64,000 bases of DNA, taken from contig JBIQJI010000001.1 of NCBI GenBank assembly GCA_044507605.1, positions 1 through 64,000 on the forward strand, in the 5' to 3' direction. The notes under the pieces are model-generated. The model saw only the letters and a program-made list of their open reading frames with translations. It was not told the origin of the DNA and ran no database searches. Shown in pieces: positions 43,916 through 54,021 of the stretch (position 1 is the first letter of the stretch; the number at the start of each line of letters is the position of its first letter). The position numbers were made by a program, and so were the translations under genes. The stretch is from Thermopolyspora sp044507605. GTDB taxonomy: Bacteria > Actinomycetota > Actinomycetes > Streptosporangiales > Streptosporangiaceae.

Positions 43916-44878
43916 ATGGTCGGACGCGGGAAAAGCCAGCCTGATGACGTACCGGTACTGTTCGTCGCCGGACACGGCCGCAGCGGCAGCACCCTCATCT
44001 CCCGGGTGCTCGGGCGGGTCCCCGGATTCGTCGCGGTCGGCGAGCTGCGCTACCTGTGGGACCAGGGCGTCTCCCGCAACCGGCTGTGCGGCTGCGGCAA
44101 ACGCTTCCGCGCGTGCCCGTTCTGGACCCGCGTAGGACAGGAGGCCTTCGGCGGCTGGGACCGGCTCGACCTCGACGAGGTCCTGCGCCTGCACCGCACG
44201 ATCGTGCGCAACCGCTACCTGCCCCTCCAGATGGCCCCGTGGGCGTCCCCCCCGTTCAGCCGCCGGCTGACCCGCTACATGGAGCTGATGGGCCGGCTGT
44301 ACCAGGGCATCCGCGCCGCCTCCGGCGCCGGTGTCGTCGTCGACTCGTCGAAGTTCCCCTCCTCGGCGTACATGCTGCGCCTGGTGCCCGGCGTGCGCCT
44401 GCGCGCCGTGCACCTGGTGCGCGCCAGCCAGGGCGTCTGCCACTCCTGGTCCAAGCGGGTCGAACGGGCCGACCGGGGCGGCCGGCTGATGGCCCGCCAT
44501 TCCCCCACGCAGGCGTCGCTGGAATGGCTCGGCTTCAACTTCTCGTTCGACGTCCTGCGCGCGTTCGGAGTCCCCACCACCCTGCTGCGCTACGAGGACT
44601 TCCTGGCCGACCCGCTCGGCCAGGTCCGGCGCGTCCTGGCCTTCTGCGGCGAACCCCGCACACCCGGCGATCTGTCCTTCATCGGCCCCGGCACGGTGGA
44701 CCTGCCGCCCGACCACAGCGTCGCCGGCAACCCCATGCGGGTGAAGCGGGGCACCTTGCGGCTCCGCCTCGACGACGAATGGCGCACCGCCATGCCCCCC
44801 GGCACCCGCCGCCTGGTCACCACCCTCACCGCCCCCGGCCTCCTGCGCTACGGCTACCACCGCTCCCGCCGCACCTGA
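43916..44878 (+). CDS. PAPS-dependent sulfotransferase
   Basis: A 320-residue sulfotransferase-family protein. The 5'-phosphosulfate loop is AGHGRSGSTLISRVL near the N-terminus. The 3'-phosphate-binding region is VHLVRASQGVCHSW, and VVVDSSKFPSSAYML is a conserved central segment. It would transfer sulfate from PAPS to a carbohydrate or other hydroxyl acceptor. It is preceded by GGGTGGGGC, a plausible ribosome-binding site. It stands alone between the glycosidase and the MerR region, with no PAPS-synthesis genes nearby. The acceptor is unknown. Confidence 0.87.
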   Translation: MVGRGKSQPDDVPVLFVAGHGRSGSTLISRVLGRVPGFVAVGELRYLWDQGVSRNRLCGCGKRFRACPFWTRVGQEAFGGWDRLDLDEVLRLHRTIVRNRYLPLQMAPWASPPFSRRLTRYMELMGRLYQGIRAASGAGVVVDSSKFPSSAYMLRLVPGVRLRAVHLVRASQGVCHSWSKRVERADRGGRLMARHSPTQASLEWLGFNFSFDVLRAFGVPTTLLRYEDFLADPLGQVRRVLAFCGEPRTPGDLSFIGPGTVDLPPDHSVAGNPMRVKRGTLRLRLDDEWRTAMPPGTRRLVTTLTAPGLLRYGYHRSRRT

Positions 44879-44953
44879 CGTTCGCGCCCGCGAGCAGATG
44901 CCCTTCGTGCGCCGGGACTTTCGGTGGCGCGAAGATCATGGTAAGAGTCATCC

Positions 44954-45145
44954 GTGCGTCGCCCATCGCCAGTACTCCTCACCCTGATCTGTCTGATTCT
45001 GGCGTTCGTCGCGGCCATCGCCCTGACGTTGGTCATCGTCGTCTCCTCCTCGGGTGACGGAGGCGTGGCCGCGGCATCGTCGGCCGCGGCGTCCGCGCCC
45101 GTGCGGGGCGTCGCCGGCGATGGGCGCTACGGAGTGCGGCGATAG
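44954..45145 (+). CDS. Small putative membrane protein
   Basis: A 63-residue frame starting at GTG with one strong hydrophobic segment (LLTLICLILAFVAAIALTLVIVV) after MRRPSPV, and an Ala/Ser/Gly-rich tail. No ribosome-binding site is clear. Its 3' end overlaps the convergent MerR gene by 19 bp. I do not recognise a family. It may be real because the hydrophobic pattern is too regular for chance, but it is uncertain. Confidence 0.45.
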   Translation: MRRPSPVLLTLICLILAFVAAIALTLVIVVSSSGDGGVAAASSAAASAPVRGVAGDGRYGVRR

Positions 45146-45615
45146 GCGTCACGCCGGTCGGCGGTGGTCGCCTTGGGCCGGGCGCCCAGGCCGCAGGGGC
45201 CGGGCTGCTCGCCGTCACCGTGCGGGGGCGTGTGATGTTCCGGGGTGGAGCCGGTCGTCAGCCGGTGGTGGTGTGCGCGGTTGGCGACGATGAGCTCGTC
45301 GAGGGAGTCGCGGGTGCGGAGGAGTTCTTCGATGTGTTCGTTGAGCCGCTCGCGTTCCCGGAGCAGGCGCTCGAACGCCTCGTCGCTGGTCTGTTCGCTG
45401 GGTGAGTCGACGCAGGGCAGCACCTGGGCGATCGTGCGGCTGGACAGGCCGGCGCCGTACAGGCGCTGGAGGAACCGCACCCGGTCGACCTGGTCGTCGG
45501 TGTAGTGCCGCTGGCCGCTGGGGCTTCGCGTGCTGGTGAGCAGGCCCATCTCCTCGTAGTAGCGCACGGAACGCACGCTCACTCCGGCCCGCGCGGCCAG
45601 TTCTCCGATCCGCAT
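45127..45615 (-). CDS. MerR family regulator
   Basis: A 162-residue regulator with the N-terminal MerR winged helix (MRIGELAARAGVSVRSVRYY, then GLLTSTRSPSGQRHYTDDQV) and a coiled-coil dimer helix (about residues 80-110, RERERLNEHIEELL). The C-terminus is short and His/Pro-rich, with Cys at VLPC and GPCG that might sense electrophiles or metals. The ATG follows GGAGG. It is divergent from an ene-reductase with a MerR-type spaced promoter between them, which suggests control of that gene in response to the reductase's substrates. Confidence 0.87.
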   Translation of the reverse strand: MRIGELAARAGVSVRSVRYYEEMGLLTSTRSPSGQRHYTDDQVDRVRFLQRLYGAGLSSRTIAQVLPCVDSPSEQTSDEAFERLLRERERLNEHIEELLRTRDSLDELIVANRAHHHRLTTGSTPEHHTPPHGDGEQPGPCGLGARPKATTADRRDAYRRTP

Positions 45616-45649
45616 CGTTCCTCCTGTCGAGCCTTCCGGACCCTTCCGC

Positions 45650-45680
45650 TTGCGTCTGACGCCAATGTCAGGGTTTAGCT
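45650..45680 (+). promoter_or_regulatory. MerR-type promoter with 19-bp spacer
   Basis: TTGCGT (45650-45655) and TTAGCT (45675-45680) are separated by 19 bp, and the spacer holds the perfect dyad CTGAC-n6-GTCAG (45656-45671). Overlong spacing with an internal dyad is the hallmark of MerR-activated promoters. It points toward the ene-reductase, 58 bp before its start. Confidence 0.6.
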
Positions 45681-45738
45681 TAGTCGCTGCGTTCGGCGGC
45701 CGGACGCGAACGAACCGGAACGCGAAAGGCAGACAACG

Positions 45739-46812
45739 ATGACGACCTTGTTCGACCGCTACCAGCTCGGCCCGCTGACCCTCCCCAACCGGGTCGTGAT
45801 GGCCCCGATGACGAGGGCCCGCGCGACCGCGGACGGCCTGGCGACGCCGTCGATGGCCACCTACTACGCCCAGCGGGCCACCGCCGGGCTGATCGTGACC
45901 GAGGGGGTGCAGCCGAGCCTACTCGGGCAGTCCAACCCGTGGACGCCGGGGCTGCACACCGACGCGCAGGTCGCCTCGTGGCTGCCCGTCACCCACGCGG
46001 TGCACGCCAACGGGGGACGCGTCTTCGCCCAGATCATGCACGGCGGCCGTGTCTCCCACCCGGACACCACGGGGCTGCTCCCGGTGGGCCCGTCGGCCGT
46101 GCCCGCCCCCGGGGAGGTGTTCACGCCGTCGGGGCCCAAGCCGCCGCCCGTGCCGCGCGCGCTGGACACGGCCGAGGTGCCCGAGCAGGCCCGGTCCTAC
46201 GCCGAGGCCGCCCTGCGGGCCGTGGACGCCGGTTTCGACGGTGTCGAACTGCACGGCGCCAACGGCTATCTCATCTCCCAGTCCCTCTCCAGTACGGCCA
46301 ACCTGCGCACCGACGCCTACGGTGGGTCGATCACCGGGCGGATCCGGTTCGCCGTGGAGGCGGTGGAGGCGACCGTCGACGCGGTGGGCGCCCATCGGAC
46401 CGGGATCCGGCTCTCGCCCGACTCCGGCATCTGGGGCGCGCGGGACGCCGACGCCCCCGACCTGTACGGCGCGCTGCTCGCCGAGCTGGCCCCCCTGGAC
46501 CTGGCGTACGTCCACCTGGAGGTCACGACCGACGAGGACGTGCTCGTGGGCCTGCGCAAGGCCTGGCCGGGCGCGTTCATCGTCAACCCGGTGGTCCCGA
46601 TGAGCCCGCACCGGACGGACCGGGCGGCCGCCGATCACTGGCTGAGCCTGGGCGCCGACCTGATCAGTTTCGGCCGCGCCTTCATCTCCAACCCGGACCT
46701 TGTGGAGCGGCTGCGCCTGGGTCTTCCGCTCGCACCGAACGACAAGTCCACCTGGTACGAGGGCGGCGACGCCGGCTACCTCACCTACCCCGCCTACCGT
46801 CACACGGCCTGA
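45739..46812 (+). CDS. Old yellow enzyme-type ene-reductase
   Basis: A 357-residue FMN-dependent flavoenzyme of the OYE family (NemA/xenobiotic reductase type) that reduces activated C=C bonds or nitro compounds with NAD(P)H. It has RVVMAPMTRARA at the start, QIMHGGRVSHP, the substrate-binding histidine and asparagine in ELHGANGYL, and ISFGRAFISNPDL near the C-terminus. The segment after HGANGYL reads ISQSLSSTANLRTDAYGGS, where most members have a DQF sequence. It has AAAGG about 11 bases upstream. It is probably induced through the divergent MerR protein. Confidence 0.92.
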   Translation: MTTLFDRYQLGPLTLPNRVVMAPMTRARATADGLATPSMATYYAQRATAGLIVTEGVQPSLLGQSNPWTPGLHTDAQVASWLPVTHAVHANGGRVFAQIMHGGRVSHPDTTGLLPVGPSAVPAPGEVFTPSGPKPPPVPRALDTAEVPEQARSYAEAALRAVDAGFDGVELHGANGYLISQSLSSTANLRTDAYGGSITGRIRFAVEAVEATVDAVGAHRTGIRLSPDSGIWGARDADAPDLYGALLAELAPLDLAYVHLEVTTDEDVLVGLRKAWPGAFIVNPVVPMSPHRTDRAAADHWLSLGADLISFGRAFISNPDLVERLRLGLPLAPNDKSTWYEGGDAGYLTYPAYRHTA

Positions 46813-47057
46813 GTTCCGGGGCATTCCCCCCGCATCGCACCCGGCCGGCCCGAGGTGTCCGCCCGGCCCCCTGTCAGAGGTGATCGCCCGTCCGGCGTGG
46901 CGCCACCTTGATCGCGGTCGAGATGAACTTCCGGTGTCCCTGTCCGCGCGATGTCACCCCTGGTCGCTCGCCGAGAGGACGTCCCATCTGAGAGGTGGCC
47001 GGCGCAGGGCCGGAAGCAGGCGGGTTCGGCGTCGCCGTCTACGAGCGCGGGTGGGGG

Positions 47058-47768
47058 TCAGGATCGCGCGGGGCCCGGGGCGAGGTCGTGGATCAGCCTC
47101 ACGGCGGTGTCGAGCAAGGCGATCTCGTGGGGGGTCATGGTCGGGTTGGCGGCGCGGCGACGGTGCGCCTCGGGGAGGTGGGCGAGGGGGGCCGCCACGT
47201 TCGCCGGGGTGAGGCGTGCGAGCAGGGCGGCGAGCGCCTCGCGGGCCATCGGCATCTCGGGCCATTCGGGGTCGACGCCGACCTGGGCGAGGATCAGGGC
47301 GGACATCGCCCAGTCGAGCCCGGGCGGACCTTCCTCCGCGTTCGCCCAGTCGATCACGACCGGGCCCGCGGGGGTGAGGATCACGTTGCCCGGGTGCAGG
47401 TCGAGGTGGAGCACCCGGTGGCCGGGGTCGGCCGAGATCGGCGCGGGTACGGCGTGGAGGCGGTGCAGCAGTTCGGCGAGCATCGTGCCCGCCTCCCCCG
47501 CTGTGAGCGCGCCCAGCGCCAGCGCCTCCAGCATGGAGGGGCCGTGCAGCCGCTCCATGACCAGGTCCGCGGCCCGCCCGGCGCCGGCGGCCGGGTGCGC
47601 CGCTTCGGCGACGCGCGGCACGGGGTACCCGTGCCCGGCCAGGTACGTCATGACGACCGCCTCGGGTCCGGCGTCGAGCCCGTCGCGATAGCGCCGCAGC
47701 ACCCATCGCTCGTCGATCGCGAACACGTCCGCCGTCCGCCCGGAGCCGATCGGCTCACCCGTCAGCAT
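47058..47768 (-). CDS. APH-family phosphotransferase
   Basis: A 236-residue kinase-fold protein of the aminoglycoside phosphotransferase / choline kinase superfamily. It has the ATP-binding start (GSGRTADVFAID), the catalytic loop HLDLHPGN and the metal-binding IDWANAEEGP. It is shorter than typical antibiotic-resistance APH enzymes, and nothing identifies the substrate, so a resistance role should not be assumed. It is single, with a 278-bp gap to the protease-MoxR operon on the other strand. No ribosome-binding site is evident. Confidence 0.82.
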   Translation of the reverse strand: MLTGEPIGSGRTADVFAIDERWVLRRYRDGLDAGPEAVVMTYLAGHGYPVPRVAEAAHPAAGAGRAADLVMERLHGPSMLEALALGALTAGEAGTMLAELLHRLHAVPAPISADPGHRVLHLDLHPGNVILTPAGPVVIDWANAEEGPPGLDWAMSALILAQVGVDPEWPEMPMAREALAALLARLTPANVAAPLAHLPEAHRRRAANPTMTPHEIALLDTAVRLIHDLAPGPARS

Positions 47769-48046
47769 CCGATCACTTTAGCCATCGTCTGCCCCGTGGC
47801 CCACCCGGTGGCGGCACGCTCGTGGGGTACCACGGGCCTGCCGTACTCCCGCTGATCACGGCGCGTGGACAGGGCCGGGTCGGACGGCTCGAAGTCGGCG
47901 CGCAGGCGTCCGGTCGCCTTGGCGCGACGTACCGGTTCGGGGACACCGCGTTCGCCGGCGCGAGCGGGATTACGGGGCATGATTCTCATATTGTTCTTAA
48001 TCGTCAATTTCTGGCGCTTTTGGCCAGGTTTACCGACCATGGGGTC

Positions 48047-48892
48047 ATGGAGCGAGTGCCGCTGGAGGCCGACGCGGCCGAGGCTCGGGAAGCCACGGCC
48101 GGGCGGGCTCGGCGGCTCGCCGCCGGAGGCGGGGTGCTCGCCGTCGTGGCGGCGCTGGCGTACTGGCTGGGGAGCTTCGGCGGGGGCGGCGAACCAGGCG
48201 CGCCCAGGCCGGTCGCGACCCCCACGCCCAGCGCGACACCGCTCACGGTGGCCGAGGTCTTTCAGCGGGCCGGGCCGTCGGTGGCGGTGGTCCGGTCGGG
48301 GCGCTCGCTCGGCACCGGCGTGATCGTCGCCGATGACGGGACGATCCTCACGGCGCGTCACGTCGTCACGGCGGCCCTGGCCGACGACGGCAAGAACCGC
48401 GCGGACGGCGAAGGCGGCAAAGGCGGCCAACGCGGAGGGGGCGTCACGGTGACGTTCGCCGACGGCACCAGGACGAGGGCCGTCGTCGTGTCGTCGAACC
48501 CCCGGCGCGACATCGCGGCCCTCAAGCCCGCGAAGCCGCCGGAGATCGTCGTGCCTGCGACGCTCGGCGGGACCGCGTCGGTCGGCGCGCCCGTCGTGGC
48601 GATCGGCAACCCGCTGGGCCTGACCTTCAGCGTCTCCTCCGGCGTCGTGTCCGGCCTGGACCGCACGGCCGATGACGGCCCGAGCGGGCTCATCCAGTTC
48701 GACGCCTCCGTCAACCCGGGCAGCTCCGGCGGCCCCCTCCTGGACGAGCACGGCGGCGTCATCGGAATCGTCGTCTCGATCGCCGACCCGGGCGGTGACG
48801 ACGCGTTCGCCGGCATCGCGTTCGCGGTGCCGATCGGCGCGGCCCTGGGCGGCGGCGACGGCGACGGCCCCGGCGGCGGACCGCAGCTGTGA
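48047..48892 (+). CDS. Membrane-anchored trypsin-like serine protease
   Basis: A 281-residue S1C-type protease. A cytoplasmic start and one membrane helix (LAAGGGVLAVVAALAYWLG) anchor an extracytoplasmic protease domain. The catalytic triad is intact: His105 in TARHVVT, Asp155 in RRDIAALK and Ser227 in NPGSSGGP. It lacks a PDZ domain and has a Gly-rich loop after the His strand. The start ATG is weak and an AT-rich stretch lies just upstream (47980-48030). It heads an operon with MoxR, DUF58 and two VWA genes (26 bp to the next gene), which suggests a role in maturing or guarding envelope proteins. Confidence 0.85.
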   Translation: MERVPLEADAAEAREATAGRARRLAAGGGVLAVVAALAYWLGSFGGGGEPGAPRPVATPTPSATPLTVAEVFQRAGPSVAVVRSGRSLGTGVIVADDGTILTARHVVTAALADDGKNRADGEGGKGGQRGGGVTVTFADGTRTRAVVVSSNPRRDIAALKPAKPPEIVVPATLGGTASVGAPVVAIGNPLGLTFSVSSGVVSGLDRTADDGPSGLIQFDASVNPGSSGGPLLDEHGGVIGIVVSIADPGGDDAFAGIAFAVPIGAALGGGDGDGPGGGPQL

Positions 48893-48917
48893 TCGAAGCG
48901 GCACGAGAAGGAACACC

Positions 48918-49907
<990 letters not shown>

Positions 49908-49910
49908 GAC

Positions 49911-50795
49911 ATGGTCACCGCACCCGAGAGGCTCCTGCTCCACCTGGAGTGGAAGGTCGTCCGCAGGCTCGACGGCGGGCTGCAGGGCGCCCACCGCACC
50001 GCGCACCGCGGCTCCGGAATCGACTTCACCGGTCTGCGCGGCTACGGCGACGGCGACGACGCCCGGCACATCGACTGGAACGTCACCGCGCGGCTGGCCG
50101 AGCCGCACCTTCGCGTGTTCACCGAGGACCGCGACCTGACGGTGTGGCTCGTACTCGACCGGTCGGCGTCGATGACGGCGGGGCGGCCGGGGCACGGCAA
50201 GCACGACGTGCTGGCCGGGCTCGCGCTCGTCCTCGCCCGGCTGTTCGGCCGGGGCGGCAACCGGGTCGGCGCCCTGCTGTTCGACACCGGGGTGCTGCGC
50301 GTCGTGCCGCCCGGCACCTCGCGGCGGCACGCGCTGCGGATCGGCGCCGAGCTGGAACGCACCGCCGAGGCGCGCGGGGGCGCCACCACCGACCTGGCGG
50401 AGATGCTCGACGCGGCGGGGCGGATCGCCCGCCGCCGCGCGCTCGTCGTCGTGCTGTCGGACTTCATCGGCGACGGCGACTGGGAGCGGTCGCTCCAGCG
50501 CCTGGCCCGGCGGCACGAGGTGGTCGCCCTGCGGATCACCGACCCGGCCGACGACGTGCTGCCCGAAGCCGGGCTGATCGTGGTCGAGGACGCCGAGACC
50601 GGCGAGCGGCTTGTCGTCGACTCGGCCGACCCGCTGCTGCGGATGCGCTTGCGCGAGGCCGTCGACGCCCGTGACGCACGGCTCACGGCGGGCATGCGCC
50701 GGGCCGGGGTACCGGTGCACCGCATCGACACCGGCCGCGACCTGACCGAGGCGCTCGTCGAGGTCGTCACCCGCACCCGGGACCGGTCGCGATGA
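49911..50795 (+). CDS. DUF58 (VWA-like) protein
   Basis: A 294-residue DUF58 protein, a usual partner of MoxR ATPases. It shows the signature GSGIDFTGLRGYGDGDDARHIDW and a degenerate VWA domain with the MIDAS-like VLDRSASM. No membrane helix is seen. Its stop overlaps the start of a 27-codon mini-frame (ATGA), which in turn overlaps the first VWA gene. Confidence 0.92.
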   Translation: MVTAPERLLLHLEWKVVRRLDGGLQGAHRTAHRGSGIDFTGLRGYGDGDDARHIDWNVTARLAEPHLRVFTEDRDLTVWLVLDRSASMTAGRPGHGKHDVLAGLALVLARLFGRGGNRVGALLFDTGVLRVVPPGTSRRHALRIGAELERTAEARGGATTDLAEMLDAAGRIARRRALVVVLSDFIGDGDWERSLQRLARRHEVVALRITDPADDVLPEAGLIVVEDAETGERLVVDSADPLLRMRLREAVDARDARLTAGMRRAGVPVHRIDTGRDLTEALVEVVTRTRDRSR

Positions 50796-50875
50796 CCGGG
50801 CCGATGGCAGGGCCGATCGAGGTCGTCGCGGGACGCGGCGCCGTCGTGGCGCGGCCGGCGCGGGAGGCCGCATGA
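50792..50875 (+). CDS. 27-residue coupled mini-ORF
   Basis: A frame with product beginning MTGPMAGPIEVVAGRG, overlapping DUF58 upstream and the VWA gene downstream by ATGA at both junctions. In many related operons a membrane-protein gene occupies this place. This could be a remnant of such a gene that keeps translation coupled, or chance. No function can be assigned. Confidence 0.4.
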   Translation: MTGPMAGPIEVVAGRGAVVARPAREAA

Positions 50876-51822
50876 CCCTGTCGTCCCCGCTGCTGCTCGT
50901 CGCCGGGCTGCTCGTCACGGCGGCGCTCGCCTGGGCGGCCGTCGCCTCGGCGCGCCGCCGGAGAGCGGTGTTCGCGGCGGCCGGCGTCGCCGTGCCGGGC
51001 GGCCGCCGGGCGTACCTGGGCGTCGGCCTGACGATCGCCGGGGTCGGGGTGCTCGCGACGGCCACCGCCGGGCCGGTGGCCATGGTGCCGGTGCCGAGGG
51101 CCTCGGGCACCGTCGTCCTCGCCATGGACGTCTCCAACAGCATGGGCGCCGGCGACGTCGCGCCCACCCGGCTGGCGGCCGCGCAGCGGGCGGCCCGCGC
51201 GTTCGTGGCGGCCCAGCCCGACAGCGTCGACATCGGAGTCGTCGCGTTCGAGCAGGGTGCGCTCACCGTCGCACGTCCCGACGCCGACCACTCGGCCGCG
51301 CTGGCGGCCATCGACCGGCTGAAGATCAGCGGCGGCACCTCGCTGAGGGCGGCCATCCTGGCCTCGCTGTCGGCGATCACGGGCAGGCAGGTGACCCTCG
51401 GCCGTGACGGCGAAGTGCCCGACATCGGCTACTGGCCGTCGGCGACCATCGTGCTGTTCTCCGACGGCCAGAACCAGGGCGGGGACGTCGAACCGGCCGC
51501 CGACGCGGCACAGCGGGCCGGGGTCCACATCCACACCGTGGGGGTCGGCACCGCGGCCGGGACGACGGTGACGGTCGACGGCTACCATCTGCGCACCTCG
51601 CTCGACGCGGCCACCCTCACGTCGATCGCGCGGACCACCGGCGGCGCCTACCACCCCGCCTCCGACGCCGCGCGGCTCGACGGCATCGCCGACACCATCG
51701 AGCTGCGGCTCTCGGTCTCCGGCGAGCCGCTGCCCCTCGCCGGCGGGCTGATCGGGCTCGCCCTCGCGCTGCTCACCGCAGGAGCGGCGCTCACCGTGCT
51801 CCGGTCCGGGCGGGTGATCTGA
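50872..51822 (+). CDS. VWA-domain membrane protein (BatA-like)
   Basis: A 316-residue protein with an N-terminal membrane helix, a second one near residues 50-70, a VWA domain with the MIDAS motif DVSNSM, and a C-terminal membrane helix (LPLAGGLIGLALALLTAGAAL). The VWA domain would face the exterior and bind a partner through a metal ion. Translation is coupled to the upstream mini-frame. It is followed directly by a second VWA gene with no gap. Confidence 0.9.
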   Translation: MTLSSPLLLVAGLLVTAALAWAAVASARRRRAVFAAAGVAVPGGRRAYLGVGLTIAGVGVLATATAGPVAMVPVPRASGTVVLAMDVSNSMGAGDVAPTRLAAAQRAARAFVAAQPDSVDIGVVAFEQGALTVARPDADHSAALAAIDRLKISGGTSLRAAILASLSAITGRQVTLGRDGEVPDIGYWPSATIVLFSDGQNQGGDVEPAADAAQRAGVHIHTVGVGTAAGTTVTVDGYHLRTSLDAATLTSIARTTGGAYHPASDAARLDGIADTIELRLSVSGEPLPLAGGLIGLALALLTAGAALTVLRSGRVI

Positions 51823-52899
51823 ATGTCGTTGTCCTGGCCGTGGGCGCTGCTGTCGATCCTGGTCATCCCGCTGATCTTCGCGATCCGCGCGTGGGCCCGG
51901 CGCCGCCGTCGCCGGGCGGCCGTACGCGTCACCTCGATCGCGCTCGTGCGCAGCGCCCTGCCCGGCCGTACGCGATGGACGCGGAGGATCCCCGCGGCGC
52001 TGTTCGTGGCCGGCCTCGCGCTGCTCGCGGCCGGCGCGGCGCGGCCCCAGGCGTCGTTGCCGGTGCCGATGAGGTCGGCGACGGTCCTGCTCGCGCTCGA
52101 CGTCTCGGGCTCGATGTGCTCCACGGACGTCGATCCCAACCGCATCACCGCCGCCAAGAAGGCCGCGGCCGCCTTCATCAGGTCGATGAGCGGCGGGCCG
52201 CGTATCGGCCTGGTCGCCTTCGCCCACAGCGCGAACCTGATCGTTCCGCCCACCGATGACACCGACGCGCTGGTCGAGGCGCTGGACGGCCTCACCACGT
52301 CCCTGCACACGGCGATCGGGCAGGCCGTGCTCGCCTCGATCGACGCGATCGCGGAGGTCGACCCGTCGGTCCCCGCGACCGGTGTGCCCGTCACGGAGGC
52401 GGACCCCGGCGAGCGGGACTACGCCGCCGCCGCGATCGTCGTGCTCACCGACGGCGCCAACACGCGCGGCGTCGCCCCGCAGACCGCCGCGCGGGAAGCG
52501 GCCCTGCGCCGCGTCCGCGTCTTCACCATCGGCTTCGGCACGACGCACCCGGGCCCGATGGTGTGCGACGGTTCGCAGGTCGACGGCCTCGGCGGCTTCG
52601 GTGGTGGCGGGTTCGGCGGCGGGTTCCGCCGCGACGGGCGCGACCCCTTCACCCTGGACGAGCCCGCGCTCAAGCAGATGGCCGAGACCACGGGCGGCTC
52701 CTACCGCCGCGCCGAGAACGCCGCCCAGCTGACCGGCGCCCTCCACGACCTGCCGGGCGCCTTCACCGTCGTCCGCCGCCAGGTCGACACGGCCGCCGCC
52801 TTCGCGGGCGGCGGCGCCGTCCTCATCGCGGCGGCCCTCGGCCTCTCCCTCTGGTGGAACCGCCCCCGCGTCCCCGGCGGCCGCGAACGCCGCACCTGA
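51823..52899 (+). CDS. VWA-domain membrane protein (BatB-like)
   Basis: A 358-residue VWA protein with two N-terminal helices, the MIDAS motif DVSGSM (about residue 90) and a C-terminal membrane helix. An insertion near residues 250-270 is rich in Gly and Phe (GLGGFGGGGFGGGF). Its ATG abuts the previous stop. It is the last gene of the protease-MoxR-DUF58-VWA-VWA operon. Confidence 0.9.
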   Translation: MSLSWPWALLSILVIPLIFAIRAWARRRRRRAAVRVTSIALVRSALPGRTRWTRRIPAALFVAGLALLAAGAARPQASLPVPMRSATVLLALDVSGSMCSTDVDPNRITAAKKAAAAFIRSMSGGPRIGLVAFAHSANLIVPPTDDTDALVEALDGLTTSLHTAIGQAVLASIDAIAEVDPSVPATGVPVTEADPGERDYAAAAIVVLTDGANTRGVAPQTAAREAALRRVRVFTIGFGTTHPGPMVCDGSQVDGLGGFGGGGFGGGFRRDGRDPFTLDEPALKQMAETTGGSYRRAENAAQLTGALHDLPGAFTVVRRQVDTAAAFAGGGAVLIAAALGLSLWWNRPRVPGGRERRT

Positions 52900-53037
52900 C
52901 CGGAGTCGCTCCTGCCGCCGCCTGCCGGACGAGACGGCGGGGGCGGGCGGCTGGGGTTGCCAAACCGGAGCCACCCTCCGTATCGTCTCGACCCGACGCC
53001 TATTCGGAGGCTCCATCCGGTTAGTGAGGAGAGGATC

Positions 53038-53985
53038 ATGGCTGCGACCGATGTGGTGACGGGGGTCAGGCGACGGCTGGGGCGTGTGGGCGTGTGGCTG
53101 AACAACGCGATCACGGCGACCACCCCCGCGGACGTCCAGCGACGCGAACTGGCCCGCATCGAGCGGCTGGGGTACGGGTCCGCCTGGACCGGGGAGATTC
53201 CGGGCCACCGCGACATCTTCGCCAGGCTCGGCATCTGGCTGGCGGCGACCGAGCGGATCGTCGTCGGCTCGGGCATCGCGAACCTGTGGGCGCGGCCCGC
53301 CATCACCATGCGGGCCGGGGCCGAGACCCTCGCCGAGGCCTACGACGGCCGCTTCGTCCTCGGTATCGGCGTCGGCTTCCCCCGCCAGGCCGAGAGCCTC
53401 GGCCGCGAGTTCGGCGGTCCCCTGGGCAGGATGCGGGAGTACTTCGCCGAGATGGCCGCCGAGATCACGGCGGGCGGCGCGGCGCCGCCGCCCGCCCCGC
53501 CGCTCCCCCGCCTGCTGGCCGCCGTCGGGCCGAAAATGCTCGCCCTGGCCGCCGAACTGGCCGACGGAGCCCACCCGTTCGCCGCGCCGGTCGAGACCAC
53601 CGCCCTGGCCAGGCGGATCCTCGGCCCGGACAAGCTGCTGGTCCCCGCACAGCTGGTCATCCTCGACCCGAATCCCGCCCGCGCCAAGGACACGGCCCGT
53701 GCGTACCGGGCGAACGTACTGGCCAGGGCCAAGGCCCTGGGCGGGGCCCTGCCGTACGATCGCAACCTGCTCCGCCTGGGCTACACCGAGGAGGAGGTCT
53801 TCGGGGTGAGCGACCGGGTCGTCGACGCCACCATCGCCTACGGCGACGAGACGGCCATCGCGCGGCGGCTGCGGGAACACCTCGACGCCGGCGCCGACCA
53901 CGTCCTGGTCAACGTGCACGCCCCCGGCCTGCCCGCCGTCACTGACGTCCTCGACCGCCTCGCCCCCGCCGTCCGCGAGATATGA
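53038..53985 (+). CDS. Luciferase-like (LLM) oxidoreductase, probably F420-dependent
   Basis: A 315-residue TIM-barrel protein of the luciferase-like monooxygenase family, of the kind often annotated as F420-dependent (TIGR03620-like). It has RVGVWLNNAITATTPADVQ, the GYGSAWTGEIPG segment, and IGVGFPRQAESLGREFGGP with the likely cofactor phosphate contacts. The ATG follows GAGGAGAGG. The npdG gene at 27 kb supports F420 use, but FMN use cannot be excluded. It is separate from the cobalamin operon that converges on it. Confidence 0.82.
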   Translation: MAATDVVTGVRRRLGRVGVWLNNAITATTPADVQRRELARIERLGYGSAWTGEIPGHRDIFARLGIWLAATERIVVGSGIANLWARPAITMRAGAETLAEAYDGRFVLGIGVGFPRQAESLGREFGGPLGRMREYFAEMAAEITAGGAAPPPAPPLPRLLAAVGPKMLALAAELADGAHPFAAPVETTALARRILGPDKLLVPAQLVILDPNPARAKDTARAYRANVLARAKALGGALPYDRNLLRLGYTEEEVFGVSDRVVDATIAYGDETAIARRLREHLDAGADHVLVNVHAPGLPAVTDVLDRLAPAVREI

Positions 53986-54021
53986 CCGGCCGCACGGCGG
54001 CCCGTGGGCGGGACGAGGCGG

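Noticed and set aside
47822..48046. Extended N-terminus for the membrane protease
   Set aside because: It would add 75 residues before a normal cytoplasmic start and membrane anchor, and crosses AT-rich promoter-like DNA.
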